From Bordetella genomosp. 10 (GTDB taxonomy: Bacteria > Pseudomonadota > Gammaproteobacteria > Burkholderiales > Burkholderiaceae_B), in the NCBI RefSeq assembly GCF_002261225.1, contig NZ_NEVM01000005.1:682001-746000 (forward strand): DNA of 64,000 bases. The letters run 5' to 3'. Of the stretch, positions 46,106-54,405 are shown piece after piece (position 1 is the stretch's first letter; each line of letters opens with the position of its first letter). The notes beneath the pieces were generated by a model. That model saw only the letters and a program-made list of their open reading frames with translations. It was not told the DNA's origin and searched no databases. Made by a program: the position numbers and the translations under genes.

Positions 46106-46858
46106 ATGGCCTCCCCCGACCTCGCCGCCGCCCTGCCCTTCGGCAACCTGGCCCGGCCCGACAACCTGCCCGACGAGATCGCCCTGCAAATCCGCGGCAA
46201 GATCCTCAGCAAGGCCTTCGAGCCCGGCCAGCGCCTGCCGACGGAACTGGAGCTGTCGCAGGTCTTCGGCGTCAGCCGCAACGTGGTGCGCGAGGCGATC
46301 GCCCGGCTCAAGCTGTCCGGCTACATCGAGACCCGCCGCGGCGTCGGCAGCTTCGTCGCCACCGACGCCGGCCAGCAGCATTTCGCGCTGACGCCGCAGG
46401 AACTGCTGCGCGCCGAGGCCCTGGAGCAGGTCTACGAACTGCGCGTGGAAATCGAGGCCGGCGCGGCCGCCCTGGCGGCGCGCCACCGCACCGAGGCGCA
46501 ACTGGTCACGCTGCGCGCGGCGCTGGCCGAGGTGGACGCGTCGACCGACGATTGGCGCATCGGCGCTGACCGGGCGCTCGACTTCCACATGGCGGTGGGA
46601 GAGGCCACCAACAACCCCTATTTCGTGCGCCTGCTGGGCCACTTCAGCCGGGTGATCGGCGATGCGGTGCGCACGCTGCGCTACAGCAGCACGGGCACCG
46701 ACCGCATGGCCCAGATCGAGGAAGAGCACCACCGGATTTTCGACGCCATCGCCGCCGGCGACAGCGAGGCCGCGCGCCTGGCGATGCGGCGGCATCTGGA
46801 ACGCGGCATGGCGCGCCGCAAGGCGCTGCTGGAGGAACAGGACAAGCCGGCGCGGTGA
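46106..46858 (+). CDS. GntR-family regulator with FCD domain
   Basis: A protein of 250 residues from the ATG at 46106. The winged helix has Arg-Leu-Pro-Thr-Glu-Leu-Glu-Leu-Ser-Gln-Val-Phe-Gly-Val-Ser-Arg-Asn-Val-Val-Arg and Gly-Tyr-Ile-Glu-Thr-Arg-Arg-Gly-Val-Gly-Ser-Phe-Val. The FCD ligand domain shows Asp-Phe-His-Met-Ala-Val-Gly and Glu-Glu-Glu-His-His-Arg-Ile, which usually bind a metal and a carboxylic-acid ligand. It belongs to the FadR subgroup. It lies between a CoA-transferase and an enoyl-CoA hydratase and probably regulates both through the palindrome at 44792-44814. In the sequence as given its frame is open back into the CoA-transferase gene. Confidence 0.9.
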   Translation: MASPDLAAALPFGNLARPDNLPDEIALQIRGKILSKAFEPGQRLPTELELSQVFGVSRNVVREAIARLKLSGYIETRRGVGSFVATDAGQQHFALTPQELLRAEALEQVYELRVEIEAGAAALAARHRTEAQLVTLRAALAEVDASTDDWRIGADRALDFHMAVGEATNNPYFVRLLGHFSRVIGDAVRTLRYSSTGTDRMAQIEEEHHRIFDAIAAGDSEAARLAMRRHLERGMARRKALLEEQDKPAR

Positions 46859-46949
46859 GAAAGCGGCGCACGGCATGAAAGGACGAAGGGAAGAAAAGGA
46901 CGGGAAACGCGGCGGCACGCGCCGCGAGGAAGACAACCAGGACGCAACC

Positions 46950-47765
46950 ATGAAAGCAGAACGACTACTGCAGGACCGCATCACCGAAAACATCATCGTG
47001 GAAAAGCGCGGCAACGCCGGCTGGATCACCTTCAACGACCCGGGGCGCCACAATGCCGTGTCCTATGCCATGTGGGAAGCCATCCCCCTGGCCCTCGACG
47101 TCTTCCGCGAGGATGCGGACATCCGCGTGGTGGTGCTGACCGGAGCTGGCGAGAAAGCCTTCGTCAGCGGCGCCAATATCTCGCAGTTCGACCAGTTGCG
47201 CGCCGGCGAGCAAGCCGTGCAGGCCTACGAGCGCGTGGCCGAGACGGCGCAACTGGCGCTGTACGACTACGACAAGCCGACCATCGCCCGCATCCGCGGC
47301 TACTGCATCGGCGGCGGCATGAACATCGCGCTGAGCTGCGACCTGCGCGTGGCGTCGGACGACAGCTCGTTCGCCATTCCGGCCGGCAAGCTGGGCCTGG
47401 GCTATCGCATGACGGCGATACGCAACCTGGTCACGGTCGTGGGCGCGGCCAACGCGCTGGAAATCTTCCTGACCGCCAACCGCTACAAGGCCGCGCAGGC
47501 GCGCGAGCTGGGCCTGCTGCACAAGGTGACGGCCGTCGCCGAACTGGACGCCGCCGTGGAGGCCTATATCGCCCAGATCGCCGCCAACGCGCCGCTGACG
47601 CTGCACGCCGGCAAGAAGATGATCCGCCAGTTGCAGCAACTGGGGCCGGAAGTGGACCAGGCGGCCATGACCGCGCTGGTGCTGCGGTGTTTCGAGAGCG
47701 ACGACTATCGCGAGGGCCGCAAGGCGTTCGCGGAGAAACGGGCGCCCGTGTTTACCGGGAAATAG
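46950..47765 (+). CDS. Enoyl-CoA hydratase/isomerase family protein
   Basis: A protein of 271 residues in the crotonase superfamily. The oxyanion-hole segments Val-Ser-Gly-Ala-Asn-Ile-Ser-Gln-Phe and Gly-Tyr-Cys-Ile-Gly-Gly-Gly-Met are present. At the position where classical hydratases carry a catalytic Glu the sequence is Phe-Ala-Ile-Pro-Ala-Gly-Lys-Leu-Gly-Leu-Gly, so hydration is not assured; isomerase or hydrolase chemistry is possible. The gene follows the GntR gene by 91 bases and precedes a Bug binding protein, so a role in breakdown of a CoA-activated acid is likely. Confidence 0.88.
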   Translation: MKAERLLQDRITENIIVEKRGNAGWITFNDPGRHNAVSYAMWEAIPLALDVFREDADIRVVVLTGAGEKAFVSGANISQFDQLRAGEQAVQAYERVAETAQLALYDYDKPTIARIRGYCIGGGMNIALSCDLRVASDDSSFAIPAGKLGLGYRMTAIRNLVTVVGAANALEIFLTANRYKAAQARELGLLHKVTAVAELDAAVEAYIAQIAANAPLTLHAGKKMIRQLQQLGPEVDQAAMTALVLRCFESDDYREGRKAFAEKRAPVFTGK

Positions 47766-48001
47766 CCGGCCGGGGCGCCGCGCGCCCGGCCTTGTGCACG
47801 TAGTTTCTGTATTCCCACGCCGATGCCAGGCCGTCCCGCGGCCCGGCAGGGAATCGGCTTGCCCGCGCCGGCGCGGGGTTTCGGCGGCGCATCGACGTTT
47901 CAGCAGCACCTCGCCCCGGACGGTCGATCAAGCGGCAGGCATCAGCCGCACGGCCGTCCGGCACATCCGACGAATATTCATCGACCATAACGGAGACAAC
48001 G

Positions 48002-48979
48002 ATGAAATCGAGCATGGCCAGCATCATCCTGGCGGCAAGCGCCGCCCTCGCGGCGGCGCCGGGCGGCGCCCGGGCCGCCTATCCCGACCAGCCCATCCGC
48101 ATCGTCATCGGCTACGCCGCCGGCGGCACCACCGACATCCTGGCCCGCGCGCTGGGCGAACAACTGGGCAAGCAGTTGAACCAGTCGATCGTCATCGAGA
48201 ACAAGCCGGGCGCGGCGGGCAACCTCGCCGCCAGCTACGTGCAGCAGGCGAAGCCGGACGGCTATACCTTGTTCATGGCCACCGTCGCCAGCCACGGCAT
48301 CAACCCGGCCCTGTACAAGAACCTGGGCTACGACCCGGTCAAGGGCTTCGCGCCGGTCGGCATGGTGGCGTCGATACCGCTGGTGCTGATCGCCAATCCC
48401 AAGCTGCCGGCGAAGAACGTCGAGGAACTGGCGGCGTTGTGCCGCGAGAAACCGGGCGCGATGAACTACGCCTCCAGCGGCAACGGCTCGCCGGTGCACC
48501 TGGCCGGCGCCATGTTCGCGCAGGACGCGCACGTGAACATCGTGCACGTGCCCTATCGCGGCGGCGCGCTGGCGAATACCTCGGTGATGACGGGGGAAAC
48601 GCAGTTCAGTTTCGCCACCTTGCCGGCCGCGCTGCCGCAGGTGAAGGCGGGCACGCTGCGCGCCCTGGCGGTGACCACCCGGGAACGCTCCGCCCAACTG
48701 CCCGACGTGCCCACCGTGGCGGAAACCAAGGGCTTCGCCGGCTACGAAATCAATACGTGGAACGCCATCATGGCGCCCGCGGGCACGCCGCCGGCGGTGG
48801 TGGAGAAACTCGACCAGGCCATCAAGCAGGCCATGGCCTCGCCGGAACTGGTCAAGCGATTCCAGGGCGAAGGCGCGACGCCGAAGACGAGCACGCCGAA
48901 GGAACTGGCGGCCTTCGTCGACGCCGAGCTGAAGAAATGGGCGGGCGTCGTCAAGAGCGTCAACATCAAGCTGGATTGA
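48002..48979 (+). CDS. Bug/TctC-family periplasmic binding protein (first)
   Basis: A protein of 325 residues with a signal peptide ending near Ala-Arg-Ala-Ala. The family pattern is clear: Tyr-Pro-Asp-Gln-Pro-Ile-Arg-Ile-Val, Ala-Gly-Gly-Thr-Thr-Asp-Ile-Leu-Ala-Arg, Asn-Lys-Pro-Gly-Ala-Ala-Gly-Asn, Pro-Asp-Gly-Tyr-Thr-Leu, and His-Val-Pro-Tyr-Arg-Gly-Gly. Bug proteins are greatly expanded in Bordetella and usually bind small carboxylates or amides. No TctA/TctB membrane proteins are adjacent, as is common for this family. It probably serves the CoA-transferase/hydratase pathway upstream; the ligand is unknown. Confidence 0.93.
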   Translation: MKSSMASIILAASAALAAAPGGARAAYPDQPIRIVIGYAAGGTTDILARALGEQLGKQLNQSIVIENKPGAAGNLAASYVQQAKPDGYTLFMATVASHGINPALYKNLGYDPVKGFAPVGMVASIPLVLIANPKLPAKNVEELAALCREKPGAMNYASSGNGSPVHLAGAMFAQDAHVNIVHVPYRGGALANTSVMTGETQFSFATLPAALPQVKAGTLRALAVTTRERSAQLPDVPTVAETKGFAGYEINTWNAIMAPAGTPPAVVEKLDQAIKQAMASPELVKRFQGEGATPKTSTPKELAAFVDAELKKWAGVVKSVNIKLD

Positions 48980-49063
48980 GAAGGCGCGCGCGGGGGCGAT
49001 AGCGGCGCGCGGCCGCCGCCCCGGCTTTCCCCGGAAAACGGGCGCTTGGCCTACTCGTTTTTC

Positions 49064-49705
49064 TTACTCGTTTTTCTTCCACGTCAGCGGCCATGCGCCG
49101 CTGAGGACGTTCTGCAGCCAGAGCGTGCAGGTAAGCGTCTTCGCATCGGTCACGCGGCCGTCGCGGCAGGCTTCGTAGAGATCCTCCACCGCCATGGGAT
49201 GGACGTCGAGGAATTCGTCGGGGTCCAGCTCGGCGGCCCCCGCTTGCAGGTTGCGCGCGAAGTAGATGTGGATGATCTCGGTGGAATAGGCGATGGCCAG
49301 GTGCAAGGCGCCGGCGTAGGCCCATTCGCCGCCCCGGTAGCCGGTTTCCTCCAGCAGTTCGCGCCGGCCGCAGTCGTAGGGATCCTCGCCCGGGTCCAGC
49401 TTGCCGGCGGGGAACTCGATCATGACGCGGCCCACGGGATAGCGGTACTGGCGCTCGACCAGCACGCGGCGGCCGTCGTCCAGCAGCGGGATGACGACCA
49501 CCGCGCCCGGATGCACCACGTATTCGCGCGTGGACGTATGCCCGTTGGGCAGGCGCACGGTATCGCGGCGGGCTTCCAGGAAGCGGCCATGGAACAGGGT
49601 TTCACGGTCGACCAGGGTCTCGACCAGATGGGATTCGTCGGCGGTCGCGGAAGCAGCGGCGCCGCCTGGCGCGGCGGCGGAATGTTTGTCGTCGGGAGCA
49701 GTCAC
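49064..49705 (-). CDS. NUDIX hydrolase (ADP-ribose pyrophosphatase-like)
   Basis: A protein of 213 residues if it starts at the GTG at 49705. The NUDIX box is complete: Gly-Lys-Leu-Asp-Pro-Gly-Glu, seven residues, then Arg-Glu-Leu-Leu-Glu-Glu-Thr-Gly. The context Glu-Phe-Pro-Ala-Gly-Lys and the N-terminal Glu-Thr-Leu-Val... Phe-His-Gly-Arg-Phe-Leu-Glu suit the ADP-ribose pyrophosphatase group, which clears ADP-ribose and related compounds. Longer in-frame starts exist at 49753 and 49777. The ATG at 49777 overlaps the stop of the LysR gene (TAATG) and could be coupled to it, but the extra residues are not family-like. The stop codon region is duplicated in a 14-bp direct repeat. Confidence 0.87.
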   Translation of the reverse strand: MTAPDDKHSAAAPGGAAASATADESHLVETLVDRETLFHGRFLEARRDTVRLPNGHTSTREYVVHPGAVVVIPLLDDGRRVLVERQYRYPVGRVMIEFPAGKLDPGEDPYDCGRRELLEETGYRGGEWAYAGALHLAIAYSTEIIHIYFARNLQAGAAELDPDEFLDVHPMAVEDLYEACRDGRVTDAKTLTCTLWLQNVLSGAWPLTWKKNE

Positions 49706-49776
49706 GATGTGTCGGGGGATGCGCGGAAAACATTTACTGTAGCAGTTGCGCATGACAGGCCACTGTAGGGGCGGCA

Positions 49777-50667
49777 TTATGTGGAACGACGACGCTTCCC
49801 GCTGCCGCCCAGGGCCAGTTGCACGAAGGCCTGGACCAGTTGGGCGCGCACCGAGGAAGGCTGCCAGAGCACGCCCACCGTGCGCGTCGGCCGCGGCGCG
49901 GGCAGGGTCCACCGCTTCAGCGCGGGGTCGGGGCGGCCGATGACCGGCCAGTCGGGCAGGACGGACACGCCCAGCCCCTCGGACACCAGCTTGGCGATCG
50001 ATTCGATGCCGTCCAGCTCGAAGCGCACGCGCGGCCGCACGCCGCGCTCGCGCAGATAGTCGTCGGCCAGGCGTCCCCCCACCACGCTGCGGTCGTAGCG
50101 GATGAAGGGCTCGCGCGCCGCGATCGCCAGGGCGTCGCGACCGGCGACGTCGTGGCGCGTCAGCAGGATCAAGGGTTCCTCGCGCAGCGGCTGCCAGGCA
50201 TAGCCCTTGGGCAGGTCGAACAAGGGATGCACCAGCACCGCGGCGTCCAGCTCGCCGGCGAGGACGCGGCTGTACAGGCGCACGGTGGAGCCGGGGTCGA
50301 TGTAGATCTCGATGTCGGGATGGCGCGCCACCCATTGCTTGAGCACGGCCGGCACGATGCCGGTCAAGCCGGTGGGCGTGGCGCCCAGGCGCAGGGGTCC
50401 GGCCGGCAGGTCCGTGCCGGAGGCCGCCGACTTGAGGTCGCGCACCTCGTCCAGCAGGCGCCGCGCGCGCTCCATGATGCGGTTGCCGGCCACCGTGGGC
50501 CGCACGTTGCGGCCGGACCGCGCCACCAGCTTGCTGCCCACCGAGGCTTCCAGCGCCTTCAGCCGCTGCGCCACGGAAGCGGGCGTCAGGTCCAGCCGGC
50601 GCGCGGCCTCGGCGATGGAGCCGGATTCGACCACATGGATGAAGCTTTGCAGGAATCGGGTGTCCAT
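49777..50667 (-). CDS. LysR-family transcriptional regulator
   Basis: A protein of 296 residues from the ATG at 50667 (Met-Asp-Thr-Arg-Phe-Leu-Gln-Ser-Phe). The winged helix-turn-helix lies in residues 1-60 with Gly-Ser-Ile-Ala-Glu-Ala-Ala-Arg-Arg-Leu-Asp-Leu-Thr-Pro-Ala-Ser-Val. The remainder is a LysR substrate-binding domain. It is divergent from the enolase-superfamily gene at 50958 with 290 bases between, the usual layout for a LysR regulator and its target, so it probably controls that gene and the Bug gene after it. The inducer is unknown. Its stop overlaps a possible start of the NUDIX gene. Confidence 0.9.
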   Translation of the reverse strand: MDTRFLQSFIHVVESGSIAEAARRLDLTPASVAQRLKALEASVGSKLVARSGRNVRPTVAGNRIMERARRLLDEVRDLKSAASGTDLPAGPLRLGATPTGLTGIVPAVLKQWVARHPDIEIYIDPGSTVRLYSRVLAGELDAAVLVHPLFDLPKGYAWQPLREEPLILLTRHDVAGRDALAIAAREPFIRYDRSVVGGRLADDYLRERGVRPRVRFELDGIESIAKLVSEGLGVSVLPDWPVIGRPDPALKRWTLPAPRPTRTVGVLWQPSSVRAQLVQAFVQLALGGSGKRRRST

Positions 50668-50957
50668 GAGATTTCCGGGCAAGCACTGGGTCGCGCTGGA
50701 GCCGGGCGTGCGCCCGAGCCCCAACCCGCGCGCGAACGATGAAAACGATGAAAACGGCCGCGAATCGCCAAGGGCGGAACGACCGCCGCCGACCCGGCGC
50801 CGCCTTCGGGAAGATGGATATTACATCTTCACAAGATGCCGGAACGCTATTTTTCTTTTTCCTGGTTTGCCGAAGAATGGGCTCGCTCATCGCATCGCCG
50901 CGTCCCGCGGCGACGGCGATCCGCCCTTCCCTACGCGCCGTCCACAAGGAGTCCGCC

Positions 50958-52088
50958 GTGCCCCGCATCGCTTCCGTCCAGTTTTGCCATGCCGCCGTTC
51001 CACTCGATAAAGTCACATCCTTTTCCACCCGCACCGTCAGCACCCGCCACTACGGCCTGGTCAAGGTGCGCAGCAGCGATGGCGTCGAAGGCATCGGCTT
51101 CTGCTATGTCGGCAGCGCCGCCGGCCAGCTCTTTTCCGTCGCCGTGGAGCAGTTGCTGGCACCCCTGCTCGTCGGCGAGGACAGCAGCGCGGTCGAGGCG
51201 CTGTGGCAGAAGATGTACAGCGAATCGCTGCTGCAAGGCCGCGCCGGCACGGTGATGCGCGCCATCAGCGCGCTGGACACCGCCCTGTGGGACCTGAACG
51301 CCCGCAGCGCCGGCCTGCCCCTGCACCGCTACCTGGGGGCGGCCGCGCTGGACCGCGTGCCGGCCTACGCCAGCGGCGGCTACTACCTCGACGGCAAGAC
51401 GCCGGCCAAGCTGGGCGAGGAACTGGCCGGCTATGTCGCCAAGGGCTTCACCGCCGTCAAGATGAAGGCCGGCCGCCTGAGCCCGAAGGAAGAGGAAGCA
51501 CGCCTGCGCGCCGCGCGCGAGGCCGTGGGCCCCGACGTCGAGCTGATGCTGGACCTGAACAACGCCTGGACCGACGTCACGCAGGCCATGCAGTACGTGC
51601 GCCGCTTCGAGCAGTACGACCCCTACTTCCTGGAAGAACCGTTCTCGCCGGACGACGTCGACAGCCACGCCAAGCTGGCGCGCCTGACCCGCGTGCCGGT
51701 GGCCACCGGCGAAATCGGCTACGGCCGCTGGTACCACAAGGAACTGCTGGACAAGGGCGGCGCCGCCATCCTGCAGACCGACGCGCTGGTCTGCGGCGGC
51801 ATCACGGAATGGAAGCGCATCGCGGCCACCGCCGCCAGCTATGGCGTCGTCGTCTGCCCGCACTGGTTCCACGACGTGCACGCGCCGCTGGTGGCGGCCA
51901 CGCCCAACGCGCGCTACGTCGAGTTCTTCTGGGACGACCAGGTGCTGAACTTCCGCCGCCTGGTCGACCGCCAACTGGAACATCGCGACGGCCACGTCAT
52001 CCTGCACCAGGAACCGGGCCTGGGCTTCGGCTTCGACGAGCAAGCCGTCGCGCGCTACGGCCAGTGGGGCAGCGTCGGCGGCAAATAG
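50958..52088 (+). CDS. Enolase-superfamily (mandelate racemase/muconate lactonizing) enzyme
   Basis: A protein of 376 residues from a GTG at 50958 with AAGGAG six bases upstream; a longer in-frame start at 50739 lacks family similarity. It has the MR/MLE capping domain and barrel. Catalytic candidates are the Lys168-x-Lys170 pair (Val-Lys-Met-Lys), metal ligands Asp199, Glu226 and Glu252, and His302 in Cys-Pro-His-Trp-Phe-His. A Lys-x-Lys pair with a later His suggests a mandelate racemase-type acid-sugar dehydratase or racemase. The linked Bug protein may import the substrate, which I cannot name. Confidence 0.9.
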   Translation: MPRIASVQFCHAAVPLDKVTSFSTRTVSTRHYGLVKVRSSDGVEGIGFCYVGSAAGQLFSVAVEQLLAPLLVGEDSSAVEALWQKMYSESLLQGRAGTVMRAISALDTALWDLNARSAGLPLHRYLGAAALDRVPAYASGGYYLDGKTPAKLGEELAGYVAKGFTAVKMKAGRLSPKEEEARLRAAREAVGPDVELMLDLNNAWTDVTQAMQYVRRFEQYDPYFLEEPFSPDDVDSHAKLARLTRVPVATGEIGYGRWYHKELLDKGGAAILQTDALVCGGITEWKRIAATAASYGVVVCPHWFHDVHAPLVAATPNARYVEFFWDDQVLNFRRLVDRQLEHRDGHVILHQEPGLGFGFDEQAVARYGQWGSVGGK

Positions 52089-52207
52089 CCGTATCGGAAA
52101 AACAGCGCGGCACAAAACAATATTCACGTACAGGGACGGCCGCCGCACAACCCGCCGGCACGATGCCGGCGGCACGGCGCCCTCCCCGGCACGAGGAGGA
52201 GACCCTC

Positions 52208-53185
52208 ATGCATCGCAAGGCATTCCTGCGTTCCACCCTGGCCGCCATGGCCGCCCTGGCCCTGCCGCGCGTCCACGCCGCCACGGGCGCGTGGCCGGAC
52301 CGGCCCATCAACTATGTCGTGGCCTTTCCGCCCGGCAGCAATACCGACGTGCTGGGCCGCATCGTCGCCCAGCACCTGGGCGACCTGCTGCACACCTCCG
52401 TCGTCGTCGACAACCGGCCCGGCGCCACCGGCATGATAGGGTCGGCCTACGTCGCCAAGGCGCCTCCCGACGGCTATACCCTGCTGGGCGCCAGCATCGC
52501 CTCGCACGCCATCAATCCCAGCCTGTTCCGCAACATGCAGTACGACGCGGTGCGCTCGTTCCAGCCCATCACCATCATCGGGATGAACGGCAATACGCTG
52601 GTGGTGCGGCAGGACAGCCCCTATCGCAGCGTCCCCGACATCATCGCCGACGCGCGCAAGCGGCCCGGCGCGATCTCCTTCGCGTCCTCCGGCATCGGCA
52701 CCACCCAGCACCTGTCCGGCGTGCTGCTCGAACAGCTCGCGGGCATCAGGATGGTCCACGTGCCCTATTCCAGCCGCTCGGCGCTGCCCGACGTCATCGG
52801 CGGGCAGGTCGACTTCATGTTCGAGGGGCCGACGGTGATCTCGCACGTCAAGGGCGGCAAGCTGCGCGCGCTGGCGGTCACCTCGCCGCGGCGCCTGGAA
52901 AGCCTGCCCGACGTGCCGACCATGATGGAAGCGGGCGTGGCCGGCTACCAGGTGCAGGCGTGGCAGGCCATCTTCGCGCCGGCCGGCGTGCCGGCGAACA
53001 TCGTCGACAAGCTCTATCACGCCGTCGCCGAGGTGCTCAAGCAGCCCAAGGTGCTGGCGCAGTTGCGCGACATGGGGGTCGAGCCCTCCGGCATGCCGCC
53101 GCAGGAATTCGCCCGCTTTCAACAGGCGGAGATACACAAGTGGGCCGAGGTGGTGCGCAAGGCGGGGATCAAGGCGGAGAGTTGA
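52208..53185 (+). CDS. Bug/TctC-family periplasmic binding protein (second)
   Basis: A protein of 325 residues with a signal peptide ending near Val-His-Ala. It has Trp-Pro-Asp-Arg-Pro-Ile-Asn-Tyr-Val, Pro-Gly-Ser-Asn-Thr-Asp-Val-Leu-Gly-Arg, Asn-Arg-Pro-Gly-Ala-Thr-Gly and Pro-Asp-Gly-Tyr-Thr-Leu-Leu. The ligand loop (Pro-Pro-Gly-Ser-Asn-Thr-Asp) differs from the Ala-Gly-Gly-Thr-Thr-Asp of the other two copies, so it should bind a different compound. It lies 119 bases after the enolase-superfamily gene on the same strand with GAGGAGGA upstream of the ATG, so it probably captures that enzyme's substrate. Confidence 0.93.
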   Translation: MHRKAFLRSTLAAMAALALPRVHAATGAWPDRPINYVVAFPPGSNTDVLGRIVAQHLGDLLHTSVVVDNRPGATGMIGSAYVAKAPPDGYTLLGASIASHAINPSLFRNMQYDAVRSFQPITIIGMNGNTLVVRQDSPYRSVPDIIADARKRPGAISFASSGIGTTQHLSGVLLEQLAGIRMVHVPYSSRSALPDVIGGQVDFMFEGPTVISHVKGGKLRALAVTSPRRLESLPDVPTMMEAGVAGYQVQAWQAIFAPAGVPANIVDKLYHAVAEVLKQPKVLAQLRDMGVEPSGMPPQEFARFQQAEIHKWAEVVRKAGIKAES

Positions 53186-53358
53186 CGGCAGGCTCCCCGC
53201 GCCGCCCCCGGGATTTGGAGCATGGCCGCGGCGGCGCGGCCTGCCGTATATTGCCTCCATAAACAGGATTCAGCCATCCGTCAGGGCCGCCGCTGCGCGG
53301 CGGCGGCCCGACGACGCAGGAATCCCGCGGCTCTCGCGGACAAACGAGGAGGAAGACA

Positions 53359-54354
53359 ATGACCAACCATCCCCCCATCGCCTTGCGCCGGCGCATCGCC
53401 GCCGGCGCCCTGCTGGCAAGCGCCCTGCTGGGCTGCCTCGGCGCGGCGGGCACGGCCCGGGCGGAGGCCTATCCCGAAAAACCCGTCAAGATCGTCGTGG
53501 CCTTCACGGCCGGCGGCACGACGGACATCCTGACCCGCAGCGTCGCCAACCTGCTGGGCCAGCGCCTGAAGCAGTCCTTCATCGTCGAGAACCGTCCCGG
53601 CGCGGGCGGCAACATCGGCACCGAGTACGTCGCGCGCTCGGCGCCCGACGGCTATACCCTGATCGTCGACTCGGTCGGTCCCATCGCGGTGAATTCCAGC
53701 CTCAACAAGCTGAACTACGATCCCCTGGTCGACCTGGTGCCGGTCGTGCAGCTCGCCGACGTGCCCAACGTGCTGGTGGTGCCGCCGGACCTGCCCATCC
53801 ACGACATGAAGGAATTCCTCGCCTACGCCAAGGCGCACTCCGGCAAGCTGAACTACAGCTCGACGGGCATCGGCACGTCCTCGCACCTGTCCAGCTATAT
53901 GCTGATGCAGCTCAACGGCATCCAGGCCACGCACGTGCCCTACAAGGGCGCGGACGCGCTGAACGACCTCCTCACCGGACGGGTGCAATTCATGTTCGCC
54001 ACCATCCCGTCCGTGATCGGCCAGATCAAAGCCGGCAAGCTGCGGGCCATCGCCGTGAGCAGCGCGCGCCGCTCGGCCTCCATGCCAGATATTCCCAGCG
54101 TGGCGGAAAGCGGCTTCCCCGGTTTCGAAGCCGGCTCCTGGTTCGGCATGTTCGCCCCCAAGGGCACGCCCCCGGCGGTGATCGCCAAGCTCAACGCGAC
54201 CGTCAACGCGGTCCTGCCGGAACTGAAGGACAAGATGATCGCCGAGGGCGCCGACCCGGTCGGCGGCAGCGCCGCGGACTTCGGCAAGTTCACGCACGCG
54301 GAACAGCGCAAATGGAGCGCGCTGATCAAGCAGATGAACACCAAGGCGGAATAA
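53359..54354 (+). CDS. Bug/TctC-family periplasmic binding protein (third)
   Basis: A protein of 331 residues with a long signal peptide ending near Ala-Arg-Ala-Glu-Ala. Family motifs are Tyr-Pro-Glu-Lys-Pro-Val-Lys-Ile-Val, Ala-Gly-Gly-Thr-Thr-Asp-Ile-Leu-Thr-Arg, Asn-Arg-Pro-Gly-Ala-Gly-Gly-Asn-Ile and Pro-Asp-Gly-Tyr-Thr-Leu. GAGGAGG precedes the ATG. It stands alone, 173 bases after the second Bug gene and converging with the transporter gene at 54406, so nothing local hints at its ligand. Confidence 0.93.
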   Translation: MTNHPPIALRRRIAAGALLASALLGCLGAAGTARAEAYPEKPVKIVVAFTAGGTTDILTRSVANLLGQRLKQSFIVENRPGAGGNIGTEYVARSAPDGYTLIVDSVGPIAVNSSLNKLNYDPLVDLVPVVQLADVPNVLVVPPDLPIHDMKEFLAYAKAHSGKLNYSSTGIGTSSHLSSYMLMQLNGIQATHVPYKGADALNDLLTGRVQFMFATIPSVIGQIKAGKLRAIAVSSARRSASMPDIPSVAESGFPGFEAGSWFGMFAPKGTPPAVIAKLNATVNAVLPELKDKMIAEGADPVGGSAADFGKFTHAEQRKWSALIKQMNTKAE

Positions 54355-54405
54355 GGGGATAGAGAACAGGGAACGGGCCCGGCGCGCGCCGCGGCGGCGC
54401 CACGT

